From assembly GCA_910592205.1 (NCBI GenBank), contig CAJVPJ010000989.1, positions 1 through 13,647 on the forward strand: a stretch of 13,647 nucleotides of DNA. Direction: 5' to 3'. Both the position numbers and the translations under genes were made by a program. Below, piece by piece: positions 1 through 10,051 of the stretch. The stretch is from Paraglomus occultum. Taxonomy: Eukaryota; Glomeromycota; Glomeromycetes; Paraglomerales; Paraglomeraceae. The number at the start of each line of letters is the position of its first letter. The first letter of the stretch is position 1. The notes under the pieces are model-generated. The model saw only the letters and a program-made list of their open reading frames with translations. It had not been told where the DNA came from and made no database searches.

Positions 1-289
1 TACTAGGATAGAAGTAGCTGATATGATTGACGAAGGGGATATAATTGCTGCAGTGCAGGAAGCACCAGAGGAAGAAGCGGGGAAGATGAAGGGGAAGAAT
101 GCAATATAATATCAAATATATCTGCTTTGAACAACGTTCAAAATATATTCAATTTTTTACGACAAAATTCCTGATGTAAAAGTAAACGTATTCGTAATCT
201 CAGGATTGAAAGACTTACAGCGAGAAATTGGAAGAAAGCAAAATGCTTCTCTAAAGCGGCTCACGTTGGAAAGGTTTTGTAAAAAATGA
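1..289 (+). pseudogene. C-terminal remnant of a Tigger/pogo-type (Tc1/mariner superfamily) transposase, frame-disrupted
   Basis: The left edge of the window cuts into the last part of a DDE transposase. Three frame segments in order look like the tail of Tigger/pogo proteins. Frame 2 from base 2 gives an acidic stretch (VADMIDEGDIIAAVQEAPEE) ending at a TAA at 107-109. Frame 1 from about 112 gives ISALNNVQNIFNFLRQNS up to a TGA at 172-174. Frame 2 again, from about 206, gives a basic tail with REIGRKQNASLKRLTLERF, ending at the TGA at 287-289. An acidic linker, a short helical stretch and a basic tail with a SLxxxTLxxF-like motif are usual at the end of these transposases. The catalytic domain lies off the window. 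At least two frameshifts mean this copy cannot make an intact tail. The family call rests on resemblance from memory, not on a search. Confidence 0.6.
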
Positions 290-459
290 ATTCGTGTATA
301 ATATCTAAGATACTTTTGTTGTCCTTTAATATTTGATATTCTTATATTTAAATAAAAGCACTTTTTTAATAAAATATTATAAAATTCGATAAGTCGGATC
401 TCTCGATAAGTCGGATAAATCTCCGCCCCGATGAGTCCGACTTATCGAGAGTGACTATG
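290..459 (+). mobile_element. 3' end of the Tigger/pogo-like element with repeated terminal motif
   Basis: After the transposase stop there is about 95 bp of AT-rich sequence and then a cluster of one motif. TCGATAAGTCGGAT occurs at 386-399 and again at 403-416, a direct repeat with 17 bp spacing. Its complement TCCGACTTATCGA occurs at 436-448. The perfect 16 bp inverted pair CTCTCGATAAGTCGGA (400-415) and TCCGACTTATCGAGAG (436-451) encloses 20 bases. If the element ends in ...TG like most Tc1/mariner elements, the end would be at 459 with a TA target duplication at 460-461. The left end is outside the window, so the terminal inverted repeat cannot be confirmed by pairing. Confidence 0.5.
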
Positions 460-503
460 TATGTGGGTTTCAAGGCATTAAAAGGAAACCCAAAAGACCC
501 CAA

Positions 504-535
504 ATTTCGTTTTAATCCGATTTCGTTTTAATTCG
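504..535. repeat. 16 bp tandem duplication
   Basis: ATTTCGTTTTAATCCG at 504-519 is followed directly by ATTTCGTTTTAATTCG at 520-535, with one mismatch. It lies between the transposon end and the inverted-repeat element. It could be local slippage or an end fragment of another element. Confidence 0.6.
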
Positions 536-539
536 CCAC

Positions 540-906
540 AATTATTTACCGACTGAATCTTATTATTATAGTTTTACATTGCATTACCATTATGTATAAC
601 AACTATGTCAATCACTCCGTCTGGTCCGTTACTGTATAAACGAGAGAGGAATGAGTATCAATTATCATAGTCAAAACCAATTGAAGAACGTTCACAACTT
701 TAAGTCATTGTCCAGAGCAAAGCGACAGAAAAATTCATGTGATCGAAATTTTTCATAGTGCGTAGACAGTAATAGTTGCTCGTGAACGTTCATTCTCCTT
801 GCCGACGAAGCCGTTGAGGGAAATGCAGGCGTGGTGGATAGGATACATAATGATTTAACCTATGTAATCCAATGTAAAACCTATAAGATTCAGTCGGTAA
901 ATAATT
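540..906. mobile_element. MITE-like non-autonomous element with long terminal inverted repeats
   Basis: Bases 540-563 are a perfect 24 bp reverse complement of 883-906; both arms contain ATTTACCGACTGAATCTTAT read inward. Pairing continues imperfectly inward for a further 35 bp or so: TTTTACATTGCATTAC near 572-587 matches the complement of GTAATCCAATGTAAAA near 865-880, and ATTATGTATA near 589-598 matches GATACATAAT near 842-851. The outermost AATT (540-543 and 903-906) is self-complementary, so it may be a 4 bp target duplication rather than part of the repeat; the element proper would then be 544-902 (359 bp). No open frame of note lies inside. Its small size, long inverted repeats and lack of coding capacity fit a miniature inverted-repeat transposable element. 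The superfamily is not clear. Confidence 0.75.
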
Positions 907-1788
907 ATTATTTTAAAAATACACCTTAATTAATTCACTAATAAATAATAACTATACTATATCCTCACTTCGTACAACACACGAGTCGCCATCAAATTCA
1001 GTTTCACTTTGGACGTTCTGGAACGTGAATCACAAGTAGTCTCATGATGGGTTTGTGTTTTACCCTTGAGAAGGTTACTTGATAATTGCTCTCCAGGTAC
1101 TGTGGGCATCTTGGTAGCCGAATCTTTCTCTCCAGATGCCAAAGCTTGCGCTGGATCGTCGAGAATTGATATCATCCTTGTTCATAAAAAAATCTTATCG
1201 CAGTAATGAGGGGTTATTAATCTCGACGAAGTATTGAGGGGTGTAGAAGTGGTTTTACGACAGAATAAAGAGATTTGAAATATTTGAGGCGGTGGGTAAT
1301 AGAATTGGAAGACTTGAGGAGTCGCGTAAACAGATGAATAAGATTTTATTTTTTGATTATTTTATTACTTCAAATTATGATAGATGTTCCTGTACTAGTA
1401 CATTTACATTGTCGTGATATTTAAAGACTGGCCCGTTTACCTTTTCTTGGTTGGCCGATACTTATGTTCCCGGTGAATAAACAAGTGTATGCTTACTACT
1501 CGAATAACAGTAATGTCGGGCGGAGATGTATTAATGTCTGCAGTGATAAATTTTATAATATTCGAAAACCATTTACGCGGCTCTCTGAATGACAGACAAA
1601 AACACGTATAAAGATATCCGTTTCCGTGAAAAGAAAATATTATAATTTTGCGTTTGATGATAGATTATTGTAAAATTAGTTGTGCTAATGCTGTTACATA
1701 CTCATTTTACACCTTAATCACTCTGCTCCTACTGATACTCTCCCTTGTTTATGGAATGCCTATATACGATAAACCTATTATATTACAT
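907..1788. other. Spacer between the MITE-like element and the carboxylase gene; presumed 3' UTR
   Basis: AT-rich, with no recognised gene. The minus-strand part nearest 1788 should hold the 3' UTR and polyadenylation site of the carboxylase. An AATAAA on the minus strand near 1345-1350 is about 440 bp past the stop codon and is only a candidate, since fungal poly(A) signals are loose. A 72-codon minus-strand open stretch (957-1175) has fairly balanced composition but matches nothing I know. Confidence 0.5.
957..1175 (-). CDS. Small open reading frame, unrecognised (doubtful gene or terminal exon)
   Basis: A 72-residue frame begins MISILDDPAQALASGEKD and is rich in Ser, Thr, Lys and charged residues. 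It has no membrane segment, signal peptide or motif I recognise. Its base composition is less AT-rich than the surrounding spacer, which is the only reason to list it. The sequence just upstream (a T-run, then AACAAG at about 1176-1190 on the minus strand) could be a splice acceptor, so it may be a terminal exon rather than a whole gene. It could equally be chance. Confidence 0.15.
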   Translation of the reverse strand: MISILDDPAQALASGEKDSATKMPTVPGEQLSSNLLKGKTQTHHETTCDSRSRTSKVKLNLMATRVLYEVRI

Positions 1789-4700
1789 TTATCCCTTTGA
1801 ATTTACGTAGGTTGATAACTTCTTCAAAGCTGCTTTCCTCTCTTCGACGCTCATTTCTTCAAACATTTTACCTACGCCTTCTATAACAGCGCTCTGAGAT
1901 ATCTTGGACAAAGTAGCAATCTTGTCACTTATTGCGTCGGTTCTAATCTTCTCTAGCCGGAACGCAAGTGAACTCTTATCCAACGATGAACTTAGTTTAT
2001 TTTTATGCTTCTTGTTACTCGGCCCATTTACGCTTCCAATTATCTTTTCTAGCCACTCATAGACCTTCTGATCTGAATCTTCCCAATCCCATTCTGAGAA
2101 ATTATCATCATGAAACCATGTCTTTATCATTATTTTCATTCGATCTCGACTCAGAGACGAATTCGCTTCATGAATGAGTTTGAATATGTGTTCTTCGTAT
2201 AGACGCCTTCTCACTCTCCAGTAGAAAAATCTACGCGACTGTCGCCACTCGAGTGATTTACGAATGCATCCTTTAGCTTTCATTCGACCTGGCGTATCAT
2301 GTAAATCAGCAAATTGAAAAGCAATCTGAGAGTATACGGGTAACAGCTCGTTTTTTCTCGCTTCAAGTTGTGCCTTAATCGCTTGTATCTCGGCTTCGGT
2401 CAAATTAGAATCATTTAAAGCCTGCTTGAGTTGTCGATATTTATCATCTAACCGTTCCATCGTTGCCAAAAGTTGTGGTTGCCGGAATTTGATCTCCATT
2501 ATGCCTTCGGGCTCAAGTACGCCTGCTCTTGCCTTATTATCGGCATACATCTCCATTATATGCTTATTAATACTAGGATCGACTACAACCCATGCTCCGC
2601 CACGAAGTTCACCGTTTGGAATGATATAGACAAACACCGGTTGCTTGTAGTTGACAAGTGCGTCAACGATATATGATCCATACTTGAGTACTTCGTTAAA
2701 CATGTCACGTTGGCCTCCGGAAAATCCTCGCCAATTGGCAAATATCATCAGCGGCAAGTGTTCCCCGTTATTAAAGTCATTGATAGCCTGGGCAGTCTTG
2801 TATGCCGAGTTGGGATACCATACTTGACCGGCTTCTACCAATAGTTCCTCATGAGAATCGGTATTGGCAGGGTCAGCGGGAACAACATGTTCCACCATAC
2901 GTGTCTCGACAGCGATGACGCCCATCGGAATACCTCCTAATCTTGCTCTTCCTACAACAACTGTACGAGCCCATCCACTAAGAGTCTCCATAAATGATCC
3001 ACGGTCAAAGAATCCACTCTGCCAGCTATTAGGATCTTCCTCAACCTCGTATCTGCCGGCGAGAAACCATCTGGGATCGTATCCTCCCTTCGGTGGTTCA
3101 TACTCAACGTCTCTATCCCAATGATCGGAATTAGGGAGTATTGGAACGAGCAGCCCGCGCGATGCAGGTATATATGCGAGCCATTGGATTATTTTGGTGA
3201 CACCTTCGAGATCATTATGAGCAGTTAAATGCGAGACACCGTTCTTGAACATAATCTGAGTGCCGCCTAATTGAAGGTTTGATGTATAGACTTCTCGACC
3301 GAGCACTTTGTTGAGAGCTGGCGCTCCTGTTAAAATTATTGGTTGACCCTCGTTTTGTATTGTACGTTGACCAAGGCGAACAAGATATGCTCCGATACCT
3401 ATATCAAAAGACATATATTTAATGAAAAGCTACAATATTACATAAATACACATGATAGATTAAAGATAATTACCAACAGATCGACATGTAACCAAAGTAA
3501 TGGTAAATATGTCCTTATAAGCTCTTGAAGTGGCGCCTGCAATTAATCCAGAGCCTCTTAAACACTCCACTCCCAGTCCGTCGCGCGCACCGATGATGTC
3601 CGTAATCTTATATCGCAGTTCTTCGTCTTCCACAACTTCCTCGGCAATCACAATCTTTTTCTCATTCTGATTCAATTGATTGTACACCTCCGGCGTCAAA
3701 TACAAATAATTCATTCCTTTTGTAGGATTCGACTTGTCGATCCATGCAACGTTAAAATGATTGATAATCTCTTCGGCTAGACCAATGCGGGCACCAGAAT
3801 TGGCAGACAAGTACACAAATGGAAGACCGAGCTCTCTAGCTAGTTGGGATGCTTTATAGAAAAATCTATCTTCAGCTGGACCGAACGAGCCTATTTGATG
3901 TGTGATATCATTTGCAACGACAACAATCTTCCGACCTCTCGGGTATTCAGGAGTGTATAAAGTAAAAACCCACGCAACCATTCCGCAAGAATTAGTGCCT
4001 GGATCTCGCTGAACCTCTTGTAAACCACCTCTTTCATCCATTGCAAGTTCCATTGCTTCTAGAATAACATTTGGAACACTCAAATCTGATTTATAATGGG
4101 TAGCCTTGTTCCATTGCACACGAACTGCTTGTCTAAACAATTCAGGAAAATCGTATACGTAGGTGGTTCCCATCAAATGGGCTTTGTATCTCCTTGGTTG
4201 TAGCCATTCCTTTGTCGGATATTTAGTGTGAATAGGTTGTAGATGCATCGTACCCTGCTTCCCAATGGACTTTAGAATCCATCCACCGCGATCAGTCTTC
4301 ACTTCCTGATACGACTCTATTCGTAGAACATATCCCGATACGTTGTTGATGAAAACACGCAGAGGATAGCTAGTGCGTTTTTTAACATCTTCAACCTTGA
4401 AGCGTATCTCTCCTCCAGTGACTCTTAATCTCCATAAGCGTTTTCCATGTCGATCGATGAATCCATTAAGCGCGTCTTCAACCTGTTGGTATTCTAGCAC
4501 GAATGTAGGAATGAAATTGATAAACAAGTGGTTGCAATCCGAGTTCTTATACTGTGAGCTTATAATTTCCAGAGAATCCAGGATGTCGTTTAGTAGCTTG
4601 TCTGATTCGGAAATTAAATAATCAGCTGTTTGAACTGTATTGCGTATACGTCCAGGGCGTACCAATGCGCGTATAAAGAATCGACAATCAGACGTGTTTT

Positions 4701-7700
4701 CTTTTCCAACCGCATAATAGCAATGAATCTGTCTGTTCGCGGTGAAAACGGGCTTAATATCGAAATTAGATAATCTCTCCAGTTCTAATTGATACGCCAT
4801 TGCCGGTTCGATATGTCTAATAGTTTGATCCTCTACGAAACCCATAGCCTCTCGGAAAGTAAAGTATCCGGGATATTGTTCTTTTCGGAACAAGACAACC
4901 GATATACGGCGTATGCCGCTTTCGCGTAAAACAGCAGTATGCTTTTGTATGAGCGTTTGCAACTTGTCTTTTAGCACCTCATCCTCAATTGGATCATCTT
5001 CAAGTTTAAGTGCTATATTCAATACGTTTGTAATATCTTCTTTCTCGGCGATATTTCTCCCCTCTTGCTCATGATGTACTTTGGGAAACACTGCTAGGAT
5101 ACGAGGAAGGTTGGCTTCAATCTCATCACTTGATATACAGGACATCATAACTCCCATGCGAGGGGGCTCCATCTCTGTCTGGGGGACCATAAAACTCATA
5201 TCGGATACTGAAGCTACCCTTCTAATTCCATGGGGGCGACCGGTCGGAGTAGGTAGGGGTGTGCTTGGACTAACCTCAGTTTGATGAAGCATGAAGAGCC
5301 ACGAGACAAAAAATGGTGTTTGATTGGTATAATATTCGACTCCTAACAACTGGTATGCTCGATATGCTCGACGCACGTACACTTCCAAAGCGGCCAAACG
5401 CAGCCAGTCATCTGGGTGGTAGAAAAAGTTGGGAAGCACATCGAAGACAGCAAACTTTGTATCGATCAGTTCTTTCAGTGAATCATAACTGGGTGTACGA
5501 TAGTCGTATCCATTGTCACCGTAATGACTTTCTATCACAGCTGCCCTGAGTATTTGTTCCATTTGTGACATTCGCTCTTCATATGATGGCAAGTGACAAT
5601 GAATCAATATTTCTCGTGCTTTCAATGCTACTTTCGATGTTAGCCTCTTGTCAAGTTCGGTCAACTTTTTCAACATGGGAATAAAAAGTTTTTCGAATGA
5701 TTGCCCAACACTTGCCGGTTTAACTTCCTCCAATAATCCCATTATTAGGTTATTCTTTGCAGCTATTTTCGAATGAGATAGTACTATCTGAACTACGTGT
5801 TTGAGATTATCTTTGAATTGGTCACGTAATAGTAATATTACTTCTTCTTCTCTTTTGCTGGTTGCCGAGAATAGTACTTCCACTTCATAGTATTTATTTA
5901 AAAAGTATATAATCTTGGACCATTCGTGTGCTTTGAGTCCAGAGATATATCGATGTATGACGTCTAATAATGGAGCTACTGATGCCGTAAATGTAGATGA
6001 ATCGACCATATCAATAAGATCATTTCCGTAATACTCGATTAATTCCTTTAATTTTTTGGCAGGAAATTCTTGTCCATTTTTGCGTGATTCATAGAGTCGT
6101 TCATGTAGTGTGGAGTCAAGTTTTGCAGGAATTCGTCCAGAGAGAGTTGATAGAACCGAAGCAAACTCGTGATAGGGCAGCTCTGGATTTCTCAGCAACT
6201 CCATTAATTCTTTAATACTACTTTGCAACATAGCCTGATTATCATATCCATCTAAAATGTATTCTAGCACATTTGTCACCTGTTGCAACCGTTGATGCGG
6301 TTTGTCTCCAATAATAACAGGTGGTCCCATAGGCGGCAGCTGTCCTTCAAACGGTTGGGCATGGCGAACGCGACTCGGATCATCCAATGTCAGTATTCCA
6401 ATGATATCTCCTGCTTCGAGCGTCGTATTTGGCTGCTTGATGACTTGTACTGTTCCGTCTTCAGTGGCAATGAGGGGCATATACATCTTCATCACCTCTA
6501 TCTCAGCATACGATTGCCCTTTCTTGACATGCTCACCCGACTCAACAAGAAGTCTTACTAATTTACCCGGAGATGGAGATCGCAATTGAGTCGGATCGTT
6601 TTCTTGTTCCAATAGACACGTTTTGCTATCTATCATCAAGCGAGTGCCCTGTACTTCTTCTCTGAAATAACAAGTATGGCTCTTGCCATCCAATAGAACT
6701 AGTAGCCCTCCATCAGATAAAGGCCTAACGGATACCTGTGTTATGGATCCGTTGATGTACAGAGTGAATGAATTCGGTGCTGATCTAGTGACGGTGAACT
6801 TGTATCTGATATTCTGGTATATAAAGTCAATCGCAAACACAGTGCGCAGGATGTCTTTATTTGGTGTTTGGCCTTTCTCCAAGAACCTTTCGTACATTGA
6901 TACCGACTCTTCCGATGCATTGTGGGCTTTGGTAACAGCGCCACATATGACAGCCAACATTGTATTTGGTCTCTCAGCAGTCAAATTCTCGTCCGATATT
7001 AACATGTCTAACCAACCTGTTGTAATTGTATTCTCCTCGAATGCCTGCGTTTCCAATAACTTGATAAGATATTCTACCGTCGTACGAAAGTCTCCCCGAA
7101 TAGATAGTTCCTTCAACGCAACAATCATATTTTTACGTGATTGCTGCCTATTTTCTCCATACGCAAATATATGCCCAAACTGCGAGTCTGCAAATTCATG
7201 TAGACCACCGGCCGAATTTACTGAAAAATATCCCCATACATTTGTGCTACTTCTGAAATTTAGCTCGTGCATCATTCCACTTGACGGTTTAAAGCCAGCA
7301 TCTGGATTTTCGGCCGTTATTCTGACTGCTATTACGTGACCCTTTGGAGCTGGTCTACGTTGTTTTTGGAGAGATTGCGAGTTGGAAAAGTCAAAGTCAA
7401 TCTCGGAGGTTCCGTTTGGTGCTAACCCGTACAATACTCTTATATCCCGTATACGATGTAAAGGAATACCCATAGCTATTTGCAACTGAGCAGCGGGAAG
7501 ATTAACGCCAGATACCATCTCAGTTGTGGGATGCTCGACTTGTAAGCGAGGATTCAGTTCCAAGAAACAAAAGTAATCTCTATCGTAATCGTAGAGATAT
7601 TCTACGGTGCCGGCACTAACATATCCAACTAGTTTAGCCAGACGCACGGCTGCTCTTTCCATAGCTTCGAATGTTTCACCCTTAGCCACAGTTACCGGCG

Positions 7701-8884
7701 CTTCTTCGATAATCTTTTGATGTCTGCGTTGCACTGAGCAATCTCTGCCAAACAGTGAGATAGCATTGCCATATTGATCCGCGAGTACTTGCACTTCCAG
7801 GTGACGAGAATTTCTTGCTAGTTTCATTATGAATATCGGTGATCCGGGCACTTCTCCCTGTACTTGTGCGAACGCTTGTTCGAATTGATCGGCGTGTTCT
7901 ACCTTTCTAATCCCTTTTCCTCCGCCTCCTTCTGATGCTTTAATCATTACAGGAAAGCCTATTCTTGTTGCCATTATTAGGCCTTCGTTTGCATCTTTGA
8001 TACACGCTTTTTCGTATGCTGCCTGTGGAACAGTGACATGTCCATCGGCATCATGTTCGATGGAAGTAATGTTGGAACCGCTCCAGTCCAGAGTGGGCAC
8101 ATCAGCAGACTGGGCTACTATCGTTGAAGATATTTTGTCGCCGAGTGAGCGCATGGCCGATCCAGGAGGGCCTATAAAGACGGCCTTGCCACGAGACAGA
8201 GCTTCTGGTAAGCGAGGATTCTCTGATGCATGACCCCTAGATAAAAAAGGGTGTCATTATGATTAAGCAATTGGATATTGTTGTTCTGTGAGTAGAATTG
8301 TGTTTTACGGCTGCAGTTACAATCTCACATTAAACAAACGCGTATTTCGATTGATTCATTACCATCCAGCCCATACAGCATCTACTCCTGTCCTTTCGAC
8401 GATATCCACTATCAAGGCGACGTTTGCATAGTTGTTATTATTTGGCCCGCCAGGCACTTCGATGTATTGATCGGCCATTCTAATGTATTCCGCGTTAATT
8501 TTTAAATCTTCGGGCGTGGCCATTACGGTGAATTGAATAGCTCTTTCGTTTCCAAATGTTTCGTAAGCCCATTTTCGGATTGACCTTATCTCTTTGACGG
8601 CAGCAATACCGTTGTTTGCAATAAGTATCTTCGTGATAACAGTGTGTCCTCCATGTTTCCCTACAAATTCCCTAACTGGTCCCCCTTGAGCTATTAGACC
8701 ATTGTTTCCTAATAACCAGCCCAGCCAGTAGCGAGAAACAGAATGATTTGGACATTGTGATGTAGATCGCGATAATCATAACGGAAATGTTAAAAAGTGA
8801 TACATGTGATTGTTGTGGACATATATATTGTATAACTAGATGAGCGTTTATTTATTATTTACCTGTGAATTGTCCAGCCATCAT
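1789..8884 (-). CDS. ACC1: Acetyl-CoA carboxylase, multidomain eukaryotic type, complete (4 exons, 2246 aa)
   Basis: Biotin-dependent enzyme making malonyl-CoA from acetyl-CoA, bicarbonate and ATP, normally cytosolic. Exons run 8884-8863, 8708-8363, 8236-3474 and 3398-1789 (stop TAA at 1791-1789), giving 6741 coding bases. Biotin carboxylase spans about residues 25-520: [20 protein letters not shown] near 27, ATP-grasp loop GGGGKG at 226-231, [16 protein letters not shown] at 347-362. The biotin carrier has EVMKM with biotinyl Lys706 (codon 6489-6487). The central domain is about 745-1400. The carboxyltransferase fills the C-terminus: [13 protein letters not shown] near 1600, [11 protein letters not shown] at 1686-1696, [10 protein letters not shown] at 1857-1866, [10 protein letters not shown] at 1933-1942. 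A Snf1/AMPK-type motif RRVASVSD has serines at 1132 and 1134; Ser1134 corresponds to yeast Acc1 Ser1157. Length fits fungal ACC (yeast 2233 aa). The start is the first in-frame ATG after a TGA at 8965-8963; a second ATG follows directly. No damage is seen. Confidence 0.97.
3399..3473 (-). other. Intron 3 of acetyl-CoA carboxylase (75 bp)
   Basis: On the minus strand it starts GTAATTATC and ends TTTTGATATAG. It splits a glycine codon (G/GT). Joining the exons gives [16 protein letters not shown], the conserved carboxyltransferase sequence. Read without splicing, exon 3 would run into VGNYL and a stop within a few codons. Confidence 0.93.
8237..8362 (-). other. Intron 2 of acetyl-CoA carboxylase (126 bp)
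   Basis: It starts GTAATGAATC and ends with a pyrimidine-rich CCCTTTTTTATCTAG. It splits a Trp codon (TG/G), and the spliced product reads [18 protein letters not shown], a conserved biotin carboxylase block. The frame is kept on both sides. Confidence 0.93.
8709..8862 (-). other. Intron 1 of acetyl-CoA carboxylase (154 bp)
   Basis: It starts GTAAATAATAAAT and ends CTGGTTATTAG. It splits a Gly codon (G/GA), joining MMAGQFT-G to [18 protein letters not shown]. The N-terminus of this family is poorly conserved before the HGGHT block, so this junction rests on splice consensus, phase and the presence of an ATG rather than on conserved residues. Confidence 0.75.
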
Positions 8885-8924
8885 CGTTATGTGTTGAATT
8901 ACAGAAGAGGAGTTCTCTCGATGA

Positions 8925-8936
8925 TTTATATATTGG
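8925..8936 (-). promoter_or_regulatory. Candidate core promoter of the carboxylase gene (CCAAT and TATATAAA)
   Basis: Read on the minus strand, TGACGTCCAATATATAAA lies at 8942-8925: a TATATAAA box (8932-8925) overlapping a CCAAT (8936-8932), just after a GACGTC half of a CRE-like palindrome. The TATA box is about 40-48 bp upstream of the ATG at 8884, so the 5' UTR would be very short, perhaps 10-20 bases. Such strings are common by chance in AT-rich DNA. Confidence 0.35.
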
Positions 8937-9653
8937 ACGTCAAAGTAAGACCAAATAATATCTCAATACAGTAATGGAAATGTCTACTAAACGATTGTTT
9001 GCGTTTTACCCCAAAAGTCGCGGATATTGACATGTGAGTATCTGTACACACGGCATGCGGTATGAACACAGCAAAAATAATGCACATACTTAACGATATG
9101 ACGATAAAAATATAATAGCGAAAATACAAGAGGAAATCTGACATTAGAGTTGCGATGTACTGAATATCTAATTGGCATGATATACACAATACAAGTATTA
9201 TTATCTTCCTACAATCATATGCCTATTGCAGGCGCACATAACGATTGCCGCTTGCCAAGGTAACCGAACCCTTAAATACTTATAATTAGTAACATTTCCG
9301 TACAATATGATCTGCTTTGTAATATGTAATTTACAATTGTAATCCCCAAAATTAGTCTCGATTTGAGACTTATGCGAATTGCTGATCATTATTTGTTCAT
9401 TGAAAATAGTGCAACAAGATCCAACATTTGAAAATAGCTCCAACAGAGACATGCTATTACTACATGTTCGTTAGTTTGATCAACAGAGTAAACACAGTAT
9501 CGTAATGATCATCTCAAATGCTGGTCATGATGAGATTACCTACATATTTCATACAGTTACTACTTGGTCTTTATATTAGCAGATCGTCATGGAAGTTTGT
9601 TGTTCCTATCGCAAGCGTGACACAAGTCAGATAAAATACATCGGATCAATACC

Positions 9654-9758
9654 TTAAGAAGACGTTCGACTGTACAATATTCTCTCTGGCTGCACGTTTT
9701 GCTTGACTGGGACTAGTGGATCATTGCCATGCTGAGCATCATACAAAGGTGCGACCAT
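9654..9758 (-). CDS. Short open reading frame of 34 codons, unrecognised (doubtful)
   Basis: Begins MVAPLYDAQHGNDPLVPVKQ and stops at TAA (9656-9654). Its codon makeup is less AT-biased than its surroundings. A GT donor-like site (AAG/GTATTG) sits at the stop codon, so the segment could be a 5' exon, for example an untranslated leader exon of the carboxylase gene carrying an upstream reading frame, or it may be nothing. No family recognised. Confidence 0.12.
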   Translation of the reverse strand: MVAPLYDAQHGNDPLVPVKQNVQPERILYSRTSS

Positions 9759-10037
9759 CGTATTGTATATGTGTTTTATCATTATGACTACCATTTGTGA
9801 TAATTTTCATATGTGTATCGCAAAGCCACGATGATTGCCAGAATCGTGTCACCAATCACCACCCCAACTTTATTATTATTTGATGTATCAATCACCAGAA
9901 ATAGAAACTTACTCGTTCACATCAATCAGTTAATGATCAGTAACTTGTATATTCTCAGTACATCCAAGATAAAGTGACAGATTAAGTATAGCAATATACA
10001 GTTAATATAAACTACATCAATTAATTACACAGTAATT

Positions 10038-10051
10038 GCATATTAATATGC
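10038..10051. repeat. 14 bp perfect palindrome GCATATTAATATGC
   Basis: A perfect palindrome, flanked farther out by ATTACA (10024-10029) and TGTAAT (10051-10056). In AT-rich DNA this may be chance; no function is assigned. Confidence 0.5.

Noticed and set aside
386-451. Short spaced repeats as a CRISPR array
   Set aside because: Only three copies, one inverted, with unequal spacing, next to a transposase remnant in a eukaryotic genome.
3343-3528. Plus-strand open frames inside the carboxylase gene (for example 1968-2177, 2864-3124, 6683-7339, 7997-8233)
   Set aside because: All lie opposite the well-conserved carboxylase exons and show no family features; the longest (218 codons, 6683-7339) is antisense to biotin carboxylase and linker coding sequence.
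8926-9189. Minus-strand frames of 87 and 66 codons just upstream of the carboxylase
   Set aside because: Two overlapping frames rich in Ile, Tyr, Cys and His, typical of translated AT-rich DNA. They overlap the likely promoter.
9509-9540. Possible hairpin around GTAATGATCATC and GATGAGATTAC
   Set aside because: The arms match only in part and need shifts; not better than chance in AT-rich sequence.
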